A DNA stretch of 32,347 nucleotides from Deltaproteobacteria bacterium (GTDB taxonomy: Bacteria > Desulfobacterota > Binatia > UBA12015). Under the pieces are notes generated by a model. That model searched no databases. It was not told the DNA's origin and worked only from the letters and a program-made list of their open reading frames with translations. Where the stretch lies: contig VGTK01000053.1 of assembly GCA_016874715.1 (NCBI GenBank), positions 1 to 32,347 of the forward strand. Direction: 5' to 3'. The translations under genes and the position numbers were made by a program. Positions 16,082 to 26,920 of the stretch are shown here, one piece after another (positions within the stretch are counted from its first letter, which is position 1; every line of letters starts with the position of its first letter).

Positions 16082-16438
16082 TCAGAGGGCCCAGTGCACC
16101 CGGATGTACGCGTCGACCTGCCCCAGCAGCCCCCGGATCCGGGCGAGGCGTCGGTCCGCCTGCTCGACGCTGCCGCCCCTGGCCTCCTGCTCGAGCTCGT
16201 CGCACTCCGCGCCGAGGGCGCGCGCACCGACGGTCCAGCTGCACCCCTTGAGGCTGTGCGCCGCCTGCATCACCTGCGTCGCGTCGCTCGATGCGACCGC
16301 ATGGTCCAGCGAGGCCAGCATGTCGGACGAGCTGGAGAGGAACTCGGAGAGCAGCTCGCGCTCGAACTCCGTGTCGCCGAGCGAGGCCTGCTCGAGGTCG
16401 GCCCGCTCGACCGGAGGCGTTTCTTGGGATTCGCTCAT
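16082..16438 (-). CDS. Stand-alone histidine phosphotransfer (HPt) domain protein
   Basis: A 118-residue helical protein matching the HPt four-helix bundle. The phospho-accepting His is H61 in QAAHSLKGCSWTVGARALG, the classic HSLKGxxxxxGA signature, preceded by ELLSEFLSSSSDMLASLDHA and followed by ELEQEARGG. Such proteins pass a phosphoryl group between a hybrid histidine kinase and a response regulator. Neither partner is encoded nearby. The ATG at 16438 was chosen with AGGG 8 nt upstream; a longer frame to 16597 lacks domain sequence. It is the first gene of the HPt / DUF420 / thioesterase set. An insertion sequence lies 139 bp upstream, so its original promoter or upstream neighbours may have been displaced. 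Confidence 0.88.
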   Translation of the reverse strand: MSESQETPPVERADLEQASLGDTEFERELLSEFLSSSSDMLASLDHAVASSDATQVMQAAHSLKGCSWTVGARALGAECDELEQEARGGSVEQADRRLARIRGLLGQVDAYIRVHWAL

Positions 16439-16561
16439 GTGGGTACCCTGGAGGGGTCCAGCCATCCTGCCCGCAGATTCGACCGTTGCCGTGCGATCCG
16501 TGAGCGCCGCCCGCCGATTCCGACCGATCGGCATGGCCCCCGCGCCCGCGATCGGACGACG

Positions 16562-16577
16562 CGCCGGAAGATCATCC
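16562..16577 (+). repeat. Left copy of the probable 16-bp target-site duplication
   Basis: cgccggaagatcatcc here matches cgccggaagatcttcc at 17903-17918 in 15 of 16 positions, and the two copies flank the IS exactly outside its inferred TG... tips. The single mismatch could be a later mutation. Confidence 0.65.
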
Positions 16578-16628
16578 TGACAGTAGCAGTTAGGCAAGTC
16601 CGGGTCATGAGCAGTTTAAGATGTCCGC
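16578..16628 (+). repeat. Left terminal inverted repeat of the IS
   Basis: Starts TGACAGTAGCAGTTAGGC and ends AAGATGTCCGC. It has two related subrepeats (AGCAGTT...GTCCG) 25 bp apart. It pairs with 17853-17902 with one or two single-base gaps. Confidence 0.75.
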
Positions 16629-16632
16629 TCGT

Positions 16633-17790
16633 TCAAGCTGCCTTCTTCTTCTTGGTCTTGGATTGGGTGCGAACATCTCCTTGCTGGCTGTAGGCCGCGA
16701 GGAGGCGGCCCTGGTAGCTGACTCCGAGTGTCTGGTCGGGGAATTCGTGGACCAGGACGGGGCAGCGTACGTGGTGCAGGCGTTGCTTGGAGGTGGGTAG
16801 CTGGAGGACCAGGCGGTTGAAGCTCACCGTGTTGTCGTTGCCGACGACGCGCTCGTGCTGGCTGGAGAGCAACAACCGCAGGTCGATGCCCGCCAGCGGT
16901 ACAAACGCGCTTTCGGGCTGTGCCGGCTTGACCGTGAAGCGGCGATTGAAGTCGGCGACGCAGGTGGCGTCGAGGTAGCGGTTGGCTTGCTCGTAGTCGG
17001 TGGTGCCGGCGAGCTTGAGCTCCTGCGGCAGGCGCCCCTGGACGGTCCCGAAGCAACGCTCGCTGCGACCACGTGCCTCTGGAGAACGAGCCAGGATCTG
17101 GCGGATGCCCAGCGTGCGCAGGGCGCGCGTGACCTGGCCCGCTTGGGCCTCGTCGGGATCTTGCCCGGCACGGCTGGTGCGGCAGAAGTGACTGCCGCGG
17201 TCGGTGTAGAGCTCGCTGAAACGGCCGTGGCGGCCAAGGACGTGCTCGAGAGCCGCGAACGTCGACGCCGTGCCTTCCTGGTCGAAGAACCGCGCGAAGA
17301 GAATGCGACCGTCAGCGTCGTCGAGCATCACGTCGAGGTCAGCCATGGGGCGGTCCTCACCCAGCCAGGCGTGCGTCGAGGCGTCGAGGTGGAGCAGCAT
17401 GCCGCGCATCGGCCGGCGCTCGCGTCGACGCCGGTACTTGCCCCGCGTCGGGGCCTTCTCGGCCAGCCCGGCGGCCTGCAACGTCAGCAGCCTCCATGTG
17501 TACGACAGCTCCAAGCCGTGGCGCTCGGTGGCATGCTCCCAGAAGTGGCGCACCGAGAAGTCGGCCTAGTCCGTGCGCCGCAACGCCAGCAGCCTCTCCA
17601 CCGTGGCCAGCGGGATCCGCCGTCGCCGCGGCTGGCCCGCGCGGTGGTCGCGCAGCGCATCAAAGCCGCACTCCTTGTAGCGCGTCTTGATCCGGTGCAT
17701 GTGGCGCGCCGTGATCCCTAGGATGTCGGCCGCCTGGATCCACGTGATCCGGCCCTCGATCGCCTTGAGCATCACTTCCTGCTTCGTCAT
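16633..17790 (-). pseudogene. ISNCY-family DDE transposase interrupted by in-frame TAG
   Basis: One continuous reading frame of 386 codons apart from a TAG at 17566-17568. The N-terminal part (from MTKQEVMLKAIEGRITWIQA) is a helix-turn-helix with AADILGITARHMHRIKTRYKECG and a basic RAGQPRRRRIPL segment. After the stop the frame continues ADFSVRHFWEHATERHGLE, which is the family's usual sequence. The catalytic core follows with Asp in LHLDASTHAWLGED, Asp in LYTDRGSHF and Glu in RSPEARGRSERCFG, the DDE triad. A C-terminal barrel-like region follows and a KTKKKKAA tail. Nothing else is damaged, so the nonsense change is recent, or is suppressed, or is a sequencing error. A downstream start at 17553 would give a protein without the DNA-binding part. 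Confidence 0.82.
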
Positions 17791-17852
17791 CGCCCTGGCC
17801 TCTCGGGCTACGGCGCGGCGGTATCCTTCCATCCGCGCACGTACCCTGCAGG

Positions 17853-17902
17853 GCGGACATCTCTAGGTGCTTATGCACCGGACATCTCCAGTGCTCCGTA
17901 CA
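17853..17902 (-). repeat. Right terminal inverted repeat of the IS
   Basis: Read inwards on the minus strand it starts TGTACGGAGCACTGGAGA and ends AGAGATGTCCGC. It has two AGCAC...GATGTCC subrepeats 24 bp apart. Between them lies the near-palindrome ggtgcttatgcacc (17866-17879). Confidence 0.75.
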
Positions 17903-17918
17903 CGCCGGAAGATCTTCC
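17903..17918 (+). repeat. Right copy of the probable 16-bp target-site duplication
   Basis: cgccggaagatcttcc contains the perfect 12-bp palindrome GGAAGATCTTCC; the left copy has one change that breaks it. The palindrome may have been the target. Confidence 0.65.
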
Positions 17919-17955
17919 TTGCCTGCATGCTCGCGACGCTGCTACCGGCTCGGGC

Positions 17956-18906
17956 ATGGCGAAGCTCATTCCTGCTGCCGCCGGCCTGCTGCTCGTCCTC
18001 GCCGGCTCCGCCTTCGCACGTGCGCTCGACGTGAGCCTCGACGACCGCGTCGACCCGGTCCCCGCCGGCTCGGAGATGGTCTACGAGATCGACCTCGACG
18101 TCACCTCGGGCGTACCCGCCCCGGACGTTCTCATCACCCTCACGCTGCCGCCGGGAACGAGCTTCGTGTCGGCGACGCGGGAACCCGACTACGCGCCGAT
18201 CGCCGGCGACGTGGTCGGCAACGAGGTGCGCTTCGACCTGGGCGAAGAGCCCTCGTGCAACGGCAAGGACATCCCTGCCTGTGCGGCGATCTGGGCCCTG
18301 GTGCACGTCGACGGCGGGGTCGATCCCGGAACCGTGCTCGCCGCGACGGTGGTGGCGACCTCGAGCGATCCGGACGGGTTCCCGACCGACACGCACAGCG
18401 CGCACACCTCGGTCGGCTCGCTGGCGATCCGCAAGGGGCGCGTCAACTTCAGCGCAGCACCCGGACGCGACCGCATCCAGTTCGAGGCCGACGTCGGCCG
18501 CGTCGGATGGCCGTCGCCGAACGACCCGCTGCGGCCGACGCTCGACCTCGGCAGCGGGATCCGCGTCCGCATGGGCGAGGCGGGCGGGTCGCCGGTCGTC
18601 TCCGTGACCGTTCCCGCCGACGCGTTCACCTGCGTCGGCAGCGCGGCCCTGCGCTGCCGACTCGCCGACCCGAAGGCGTGGCGCCCGCTCGGGCTCGACC
18701 GTCTGAACGTCTTCTTCCCGCTCGCCTTCACGCAGCGCAACAACGCGAGCATCCTGGTGCACTCGCACAACCTCGAGCTCCCGGACGACATCGGCCCGGA
18801 CATGGAGCTGACGATCGACGCCGCCGGCGAGACGTACACGGACACGGCGCTGCACACGGCGAGCGGACGCCGCCTCTCGTACACGCACAACCAGTCGAAG
18901 CCGTAG
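17956..18906 (+). CDS. Secreted protein with DUF11-like domain
   Basis: A 316-residue exported protein: signal peptide MAKLIPAAAGLLLVLAGSAF then ARA and mature LDVSLDDRVDPVPAGSEM. The next ~110 residues (YEIDLDVTSGVPAPDVLI, TLTLPPGTSFVSATREPD, NEVRFDLGE, GTVLAATVVATSSDPDG) follow the DUF11 / Ig-like conserved-repeat pattern found in bacterial surface proteins. The remaining ~170 residues are beta-rich with one Cys pair (FTCVGSAALRCRL) and are not recognised. No anchor or enzyme motif is seen. The start is the only ATG giving a signal peptide and has a weak ribosome site. The gene begins 38 bp beyond the right flank of the IS, so its promoter region overlaps the insertion target. Confidence 0.75.
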   Translation: MAKLIPAAAGLLLVLAGSAFARALDVSLDDRVDPVPAGSEMVYEIDLDVTSGVPAPDVLITLTLPPGTSFVSATREPDYAPIAGDVVGNEVRFDLGEEPSCNGKDIPACAAIWALVHVDGGVDPGTVLAATVVATSSDPDGFPTDTHSAHTSVGSLAIRKGRVNFSAAPGRDRIQFEADVGRVGWPSPNDPLRPTLDLGSGIRVRMGEAGGSPVVSVTVPADAFTCVGSAALRCRLADPKAWRPLGLDRLNVFFPLAFTQRNNASILVHSHNLELPDDIGPDMELTIDAAGETYTDTALHTASGRRLSYTHNQSKP

Positions 18907-18979
18907 CGCCCACCGGCGCCTGGCGGGCCCGCACGGCGAGACGTTGAAGGCGGACGGCGCCGGCGGTAGCTGTCGGGCG

Positions 18980-20095
18980 ATGAGCGTCTCCGCTGCCGTG
19001 CCCGCGCCGCCCGCCCGCTCACGGCTCGCGTTCCGCGACCGCCGAGCCGAGCCCGACGCCTGGGCGCGCGCGCTCGGCGTCTCGCGCGAGGCGATCGACG
19101 TCTACCTGGCGAGCGACGTCATCGACCTGCACGTCGACTCGTTCATCTGGACGCGCATCTTCGGCTACGACCTGCGCCGCCGGCACGGGCGCGGGCTGCT
19201 CAGCGCGCGCGTCTACTCGATGGTCGACCTCCCGCGCGTGCGCGAGGCCGCGGTCACGGGCGCCATCTGGGTCATCACCACGAACCCGTGGCGGAGCACC
19301 GCGCGGCGTCCGGACGTGTTCGTCGAGAACGTGCGCCGCCTGCAGGGCATCCTCGAGAGCGTGCCCGAGGACGTCGCCGTCGTGCGCAACGTCGCCGAGT
19401 ACCGGCGCGCACGCGCTGCCGACCGGCACGCCGCGTTCATCGGCATCCAGGGCGGCAACGCGCTCGACCGCGAGCCCGGCTCGCTCGATCTCATCCCGGA
19501 CGACCTCGTGGTCCGCATCACGCTCGTCCACCTCACCAGCTCGCGGCTCGGCGTCACCAGCGCGCCGACGGGCGGACGCCGCGGCGAGGGGCTCACCGAG
19601 CTCGGACGCGACTACGTGCGGCGCTTGAACGAGAAGCGCATCCTGGTCGACCTTGCGCACATCAACCGAGAGGGCTTCTTCGACGCGATCGCGGTCCACG
19701 ACCGCACGATTCCGTACCTCGTGACGCACACCGGCGTGAGCGGCGTCCACCCGCACTGGCGGAACCTGGACGACGAGCAGCTGCGCGCGGTCGCGAACGC
19801 GGGCGGCACGGTCGGCATCATGTACCACGCGCCGTTCCTCGGCGATCCGTGGCCGGGCGGCCACGCCGAGACCATCGTCAAGCACATCGCCCATGTCGTC
19901 GATACCGTCGGCGAGGATCACGCCTCCATCGGCAGCGACTACGACGGCGCGATCCACCCGCCGCGCGACATGCCGACCATTCTCGAGCTGCCCAGGCTGG
20001 TCGAGCCGATGCTGCGGCGCGGCTGGTCGGCGGACCGGATCGGCAAGATCCTCGGCGGCAACTTCCTGCGCGTCGTGGGGGCGGTCCGGGGCTGA
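18980..20095 (+). CDS. Membrane dipeptidase (peptidase M19)-like protein
   Basis: A 371-residue TIM-barrel amidohydrolase-related protein of the renal dipeptidase family, which hydrolyses dipeptides, often with D-residues, at a di-zinc site. Metal ligands seen: H51 and D53 in DLHVDSF, H227 in VDLAHINREG, H250 in YLVTHTG. Also seen are H184 in ITLVHLTSSRLG, R261 in HWRNLDDEQLRAVANAGGTVGI and D320 in IGSDYDGA. The carboxylate that normally bridges the two zincs (Glu in GIEGGH) is Gln157 in FIGIQGGNALD. No signal peptide is visible, so it is cytoplasmic as read. The ATG at 18980 was preferred to a TTG at 18944. Catalytic competence and substrate are uncertain because of Gln157. Confidence 0.85.
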   Translation: MSVSAAVPAPPARSRLAFRDRRAEPDAWARALGVSREAIDVYLASDVIDLHVDSFIWTRIFGYDLRRRHGRGLLSARVYSMVDLPRVREAAVTGAIWVITTNPWRSTARRPDVFVENVRRLQGILESVPEDVAVVRNVAEYRRARAADRHAAFIGIQGGNALDREPGSLDLIPDDLVVRITLVHLTSSRLGVTSAPTGGRRGEGLTELGRDYVRRLNEKRILVDLAHINREGFFDAIAVHDRTIPYLVTHTGVSGVHPHWRNLDDEQLRAVANAGGTVGIMYHAPFLGDPWPGGHAETIVKHIAHVVDTVGEDHASIGSDYDGAIHPPRDMPTILELPRLVEPMLRRGWSADRIGKILGGNFLRVVGAVRG

Positions 20096-20148
20096 GGCCC
20101 CTGCCCGCTCCGGCCCCGGCGCGCCCGCCGGAGGGGTCGCCGGGGGCC
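20096..20148 (+). terminator. Strong G+C-rich hairpin after the dipeptidase gene
   Basis: Directly after the stop, two nested stems can form: ggcccc (20096-20101) with ggggcc (20143-20148), and inside it ccgctccgg (20105-20113) with ccggagggg (20128-20136, one mismatch). There is no T-run, so intrinsic termination is a guess; it may simply insulate metH. Confidence 0.35.
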
Positions 20149-20298
20149 ACAGTTGCCAGCGCACTCCGCATCGGGTCGCGGCCCGAGGTCGACGATCGTC
20201 GTGCGAAACAGGGTGCCTCGGCCTCCCGCGTCGGCTAGACTCGCGGACTCCATTCCGCGCCGGCCGCCCGGCGCGCCCGGGCTACGAGGGACCAGCAG

Positions 20299-24000
<3,702 letters not shown>

Positions 24001-24062
24001 CGTCCGCACGGGCCGCCGGCCACGACGGGACGTCCGCACCGGCATCGCCGGCCACCACGGCA
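24001..24062 (+). repeat. Imperfect ~31-bp tandem duplication directly after metH
   Basis: Beginning right at the metH stop, a segment starting cgtccgcacgggccgccgg (24001-24030) is followed by a related one starting cgtccgcaccggcatcgcc (24031-24062), 30 and 32 bp long. The second copy can form a small hairpin (ccggc, atc, gccgg; 24039-24051). The rest of the gap to 24280 shows no gene; a short open frame at 24130-24330 has no recognisable features. Confidence 0.7.
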
Positions 24063-24280
24063 CGGGGACGCCTCGGGCGTCGCCATCCTGGCTCGTCCAG
24101 TCGGTCGAACCCTGCGGAGGCAGGGCCGCGTGCGCGTGCACGCCGCGGTCCCGGCAGGGCGTGCAGCACGACGCGAGCGTGCGACGAGCGGCCTGAATCC
24201 CGGCGGCGCTCTCCACCCGGACGGGCTGCCCGTCCTGTCGCAGGCCTGGCGCGACGACATGCAGGCGCCGCGCAAGCCGG

Positions 24281-24580
24281 TCACATCCGGAACGACAGGC
24301 AGTAGTAGAAGCGGCTCACCTGCTCCGTGATCACGTCGCGCGCGCCGATCGGCAGATCGCGTACCGGCGCTCCGTGCGACGGCGCGAAGAACGCGAGCAC
24401 GGCGTAGCCCAGCTGGTAGTACAACGAACGCGAGGCTTCGGGATCGAGCTGCTCGTTCACGACGACGATCGGCGTTCCCGCGCGCGCGACGCGCGCCATC
24501 TCGGCGAGCGCGTGTGCGGGCGCGTCGAACCCCGCGATCCCGCCCACGTGAAACACGCGGTCGAAGACCGCGTCGGCCGC
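24281..24580 (-). pseudogene. SAM-dependent methyltransferase, 5'-truncated remnant
   Basis: About 100 codons matching the second half of a class I methyltransferase: DAVFDRVFHVGGIAGF (post-motif-II strand and loop), then ALAEMARVARAGTPIVVVNEQ (motif III region). A divergent tail YYQLGYAVLAFFAPSHGAPV leads to FYYCLSFRM. The nucleotide-binding motif I (GxGxG) that must precede it is absent. Upstream of codon DAV (about 24580) the frame turns into unrelated AHRAAA sequence, where LPF-type sequence would be expected. No start codon with a ribosome site precedes it (a GTG at 24556 lies inside the domain). It is probably not functional. Confidence 0.65.
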
Positions 24581-24585
24581 AGCCC

Positions 24586-25362
24586 GATGCGCTCGCGCGC
24601 CTCGGGGAGCTGACGTCGCGCGTGGTGTCGCCGCCGCCCGACCTCGTGGTCTGGCCGGAGAACGCCGTCAGCGTGTCGCCCGACGCGACCGCCGCGGACT
24701 TCGCGGCCGCGATCCGGGCGCTGCCACCCGACTCGCGGCTCCTGGTCGGCGCGCCGCGCGCAGCGACCGTCGGCCCCGGCCGCGCCGCGGTCTTCAACTC
24801 CGTGTTCCTCATCGCCCCGGACGGCAGCCGCCGTGCCGTTTACGACACGCTGCGCTTGACGCCGTGGGCGGAAGGGCCACCCTGGCCGCTCGGCGGCCTC
24901 GGCCTGTGGACGAATCGTCCCGGCGCGTACTCACCGGGCGCGCCGCTCGGCCTTCCCGAGCTTCGCGGACGCCGCTTCGGCGTGTCGATCTGCTCGGAGG
25001 CCATCGACGCCCGCCCGATCCGCGAGCAGGTCCGGCCGGGTGCCACGTTTCTCGTGAACGTCGCGAACGACGGCTGGTTCGACGGGCGACCCGCCGTCGA
25101 GCAGCACGCGGTGGCCGCGGCGCTGCGCGCCGTCGAGAACCGCCGAGCGCTGGTGCGCGTGACCGCGACCGGCATCAGCCAGGTGGTCGGGCCCGACGGC
25201 ACCGTGCGGGCCGCAATCGGCAGCGGCGTCGCGGGCGCGGTCGGGGAGGAGATCGCGCCGCGAACGGAGATCGCGCTCTACACCCGGATCGGCGACGGGT
25301 TCGCGTGGCTCTGCGTCGCGGCGGCGACCGCGGCCGCGCTGCTGCGGTCGCGCCGCGCCTGA
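24586..25362 (+). pseudogene. Apolipoprotein N-acyltransferase (Lnt)-like, 5'-truncated
   Basis: The open frame reaches back to 24514 but family-like sequence starts at ALARLGELTSRVVSPPPDLVVWPENAV. This is the nitrilase-fold periplasmic domain of Lnt: catalytic Glu in VVWPEN, catalytic Cys in GVSICSEAI, and NDGWFDGRPAVEQHAVAAALRAVENRRALVRVTATGIS, then a last membrane helix (FAWLCVAAATAAALL). The six or so N-terminal membrane helices of about 200 residues are missing. The catalytic Lys, normally in YxKxxLVPFGE, is replaced (YDTLRLTPWAEGPP). It therefore cannot be an ordinary Lnt. The 3' end is 3 bp from the convergent phosphoesterase stop. Confidence 0.72.
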
Positions 25363-25365
25363 CCC

Positions 25366-26703
25366 CTACGGCACGTCGAACCCCAGCGCCGCCGCCTTCG
25401 CGCGGAGTCCGCGCACGTCCTTCAGCACCTCGTGCAGCGCCGCCTCCTCGGGCGTGCAGGACCCGTCGTACGGACCCTGCGGCACGGCGAAGCGCGGCAC
25501 GTCGAAGTTCTTCGGGCGCGAGAAGTCGAGCACGTGCGCGAGGTTGTTCGCGGTCTGATCGCGGACGCTCAGCGGTGCGAGCCCCCAGCGCCACTCGATC
25601 ATGTTCAGGACCGAGGTGTGGTCGTACTGCAGGTGACCGACGAAGCCGCGACGCGCGAGCGGTGACGCGACCAGCGTCGGCGTGCGGAAGCCGAGGCGCC
25701 CATCGTTGCCGATCTCGGGGTCGTACGCGGTCAGCGGTGCGAGCGGCGGCGATATGTGGTCGAAGAAGCCGCCCCACTCGTCGTAGTTGACGACGAAGAC
25801 CGTGTTCTCCCAGCGCGGGCTCCGCGTCAGCGCCTCGTAGACCTCGTTGACGAAGATCTGGCCGTTGCGGATGTCGGCGAACGGATGGTCGTCGTTCGAC
25901 GTGCCGAGCGCCTCGCTGACGAAGTGCGGGTCGACGTAGACCACGTTCGCGAGGTTGCCCCGTGCCGCGTCCTCGAGGAACTGCTCGTAGCGATACGAGA
26001 TCGGCAGGAAGCGCGAGCCGAACAGTGCCGTCACCGGGAGATCGTTGTAGTAGTACGCCCCGGTGCGGCCCGCCGCGGCGACACGGTCCCAGATCGCGGG
26101 CAGCGTCGACGACTCGAGCGTGTTGCGGATGCGGTCGGTCTGCCCCGCGTGCATGTACATGCGGTTCGGGAACGTCGAGCTGAGAATCGAGCAGAAGTAG
26201 CGATCGAGCGTCGTCCACGCCGGCACCGCGCCGCCGTAGAACGACAGGTCCTGCTGGCGGTAGTAGCCGATCGGGAAGCGGTCGTTCGTCGACGCCTGCA
26301 GCCAGCCGTCGCAGGCGCCGTTCGCGTACTGCGTGCGCCCGCCCCGATAGCCGTGGTCGGGGTCACCGTACTGGCAACCCTGGAACTCGGGAGCGAGCGG
26401 CCAGGTCTCCAGGACGTCGCCTTGCTTGTCGACGTACTCGAGACCCGCCTGCACGCCGTCGGCATCGGGGAGCCAGCCGAGCATGTGATCGAACGAGCGG
26501 TTCTCCATCATGAGGACGACGACGTGCTCGATGCCCGACCTCGCCGGGTCGGGCAACGGCTCGCTCTCGGGATCGACGCCGCTCGCCGCATCACCGCAGC
26601 CGCCCATCGCCAGCGCTCCCGTCGCGGCGGCGAGGCCGGCCAGAAACTCGCGCCGCGACAGCTCCGTCTCCGCGATCCCTTCTGCGACTTTTCGTTTGTC
26701 CAT
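25366..26703 (-). CDS. Phosphoesterase family protein (phospholipase C / acid phosphatase type), exported
   Basis: A 445-residue enzyme of the alkaline-phosphatase-like PLC/AcpA family, cleaving phosphate esters outside the cytoplasm. The N-terminus has a twin-arginine signal, LSRREFLAGLAAATGALAMGGC; the AMGGC ending is also a possible lipobox, so it may be a Tat-exported lipoprotein. Family motifs: IEHVVVLMMENRSFDHMLGW (metal and nucleophile region), CSILSSTFPNRMYMHAGQ, FVVNYDEWGGFFDHISPP and LQYDHTSVLNMIEWRWGL. The start at 26703 has GGAGG about 10 nt upstream. A longer frame to 26763 adds only basic shadow sequence. Substrate (phosphatidylcholine or other phosphomonoester) is not determined. 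Divergent from the MATE exporter over 217 bp. Confidence 0.9.
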   Translation of the reverse strand: MDKRKVAEGIAETELSRREFLAGLAAATGALAMGGCGDAASGVDPESEPLPDPARSGIEHVVVLMMENRSFDHMLGWLPDADGVQAGLEYVDKQGDVLETWPLAPEFQGCQYGDPDHGYRGGRTQYANGACDGWLQASTNDRFPIGYYRQQDLSFYGGAVPAWTTLDRYFCSILSSTFPNRMYMHAGQTDRIRNTLESSTLPAIWDRVAAAGRTGAYYYNDLPVTALFGSRFLPISYRYEQFLEDAARGNLANVVYVDPHFVSEALGTSNDDHPFADIRNGQIFVNEVYEALTRSPRWENTVFVVNYDEWGGFFDHISPPLAPLTAYDPEIGNDGRLGFRTPTLVASPLARRGFVGHLQYDHTSVLNMIEWRWGLAPLSVRDQTANNLAHVLDFSRPKNFDVPRFAVPQGPYDGSCTPEEAALHEVLKDVRGLRAKAAALGFDVP

Positions 26704-26920
26704 TCCCCGCCCTCCACCTGGCTCGAAGGGCGGGATCTTGCGGCGCTCCGGGGCGCGGCGCAAGCGGAATTCTCCCGGGCGCCGCCGCGATCACGGAAGC
26801 CCCCGCCCGCTCGCACCGCGCGCGTGGCCGCGCGCGGTGGATCGGGCCGCGTCGTGTCGGCTCGTGGAGACACGCCGCTTGCACCGATCCGGCCGGTCCG
26901 GTTCACCTGACGGACACGCG

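Larger units (their letters stand above)
16578..17902 (-). mobile_element. Insertion sequence, ISNCY/IS1202-type, 1,325 bp
   Basis: The boundaries follow from three agreeing signals. The imperfect terminal inverted repeats (about 50 bp) occupy 16578-16628 and 17853-17902. Both begin TG when read inwards and share AGCA and GTCCG blocks, and both end with the identical 10-mer agatgtccgc. Each end holds two copies of an AGCA...GTCC subrepeat about 25 bp apart (left near 16585 and 16610; right near 17895 and 17871), as expected for paired transposase-binding sites. A 15/16 direct repeat flanks the whole. Inside is one DDE transposase frame on the minus strand, interrupted by a TAG. Codon use is visibly less G+C-rich than in the neighbours, in keeping with recent arrival. 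The family name rests on the transposase, not on a database match. Confidence 0.82.

Noticed and set aside
9228..17568. Genome-wide reassignment of TAG to an amino acid
   Set aside because: Several intact genes in the window end in TAG at the expected C-terminus (acyl-CoA synthetase, beta-helix at 4615, phosphoesterase, MATE, DUF11-like, chagasin).
18908..18928. Hairpin gcccacc / ggcgggc after the DUF11-like gene as terminator
   Set aside because: One mismatch, 7-nt loop and no T-run; such stems are common by chance at this G+C content.
20096..20298. Cobalamin or SAM riboswitch before metH
   Set aside because: No B12-box-like or SAM-I core sequence seen; only a G+C-rich hairpin after the dipeptidase gene and a TAGACT box.
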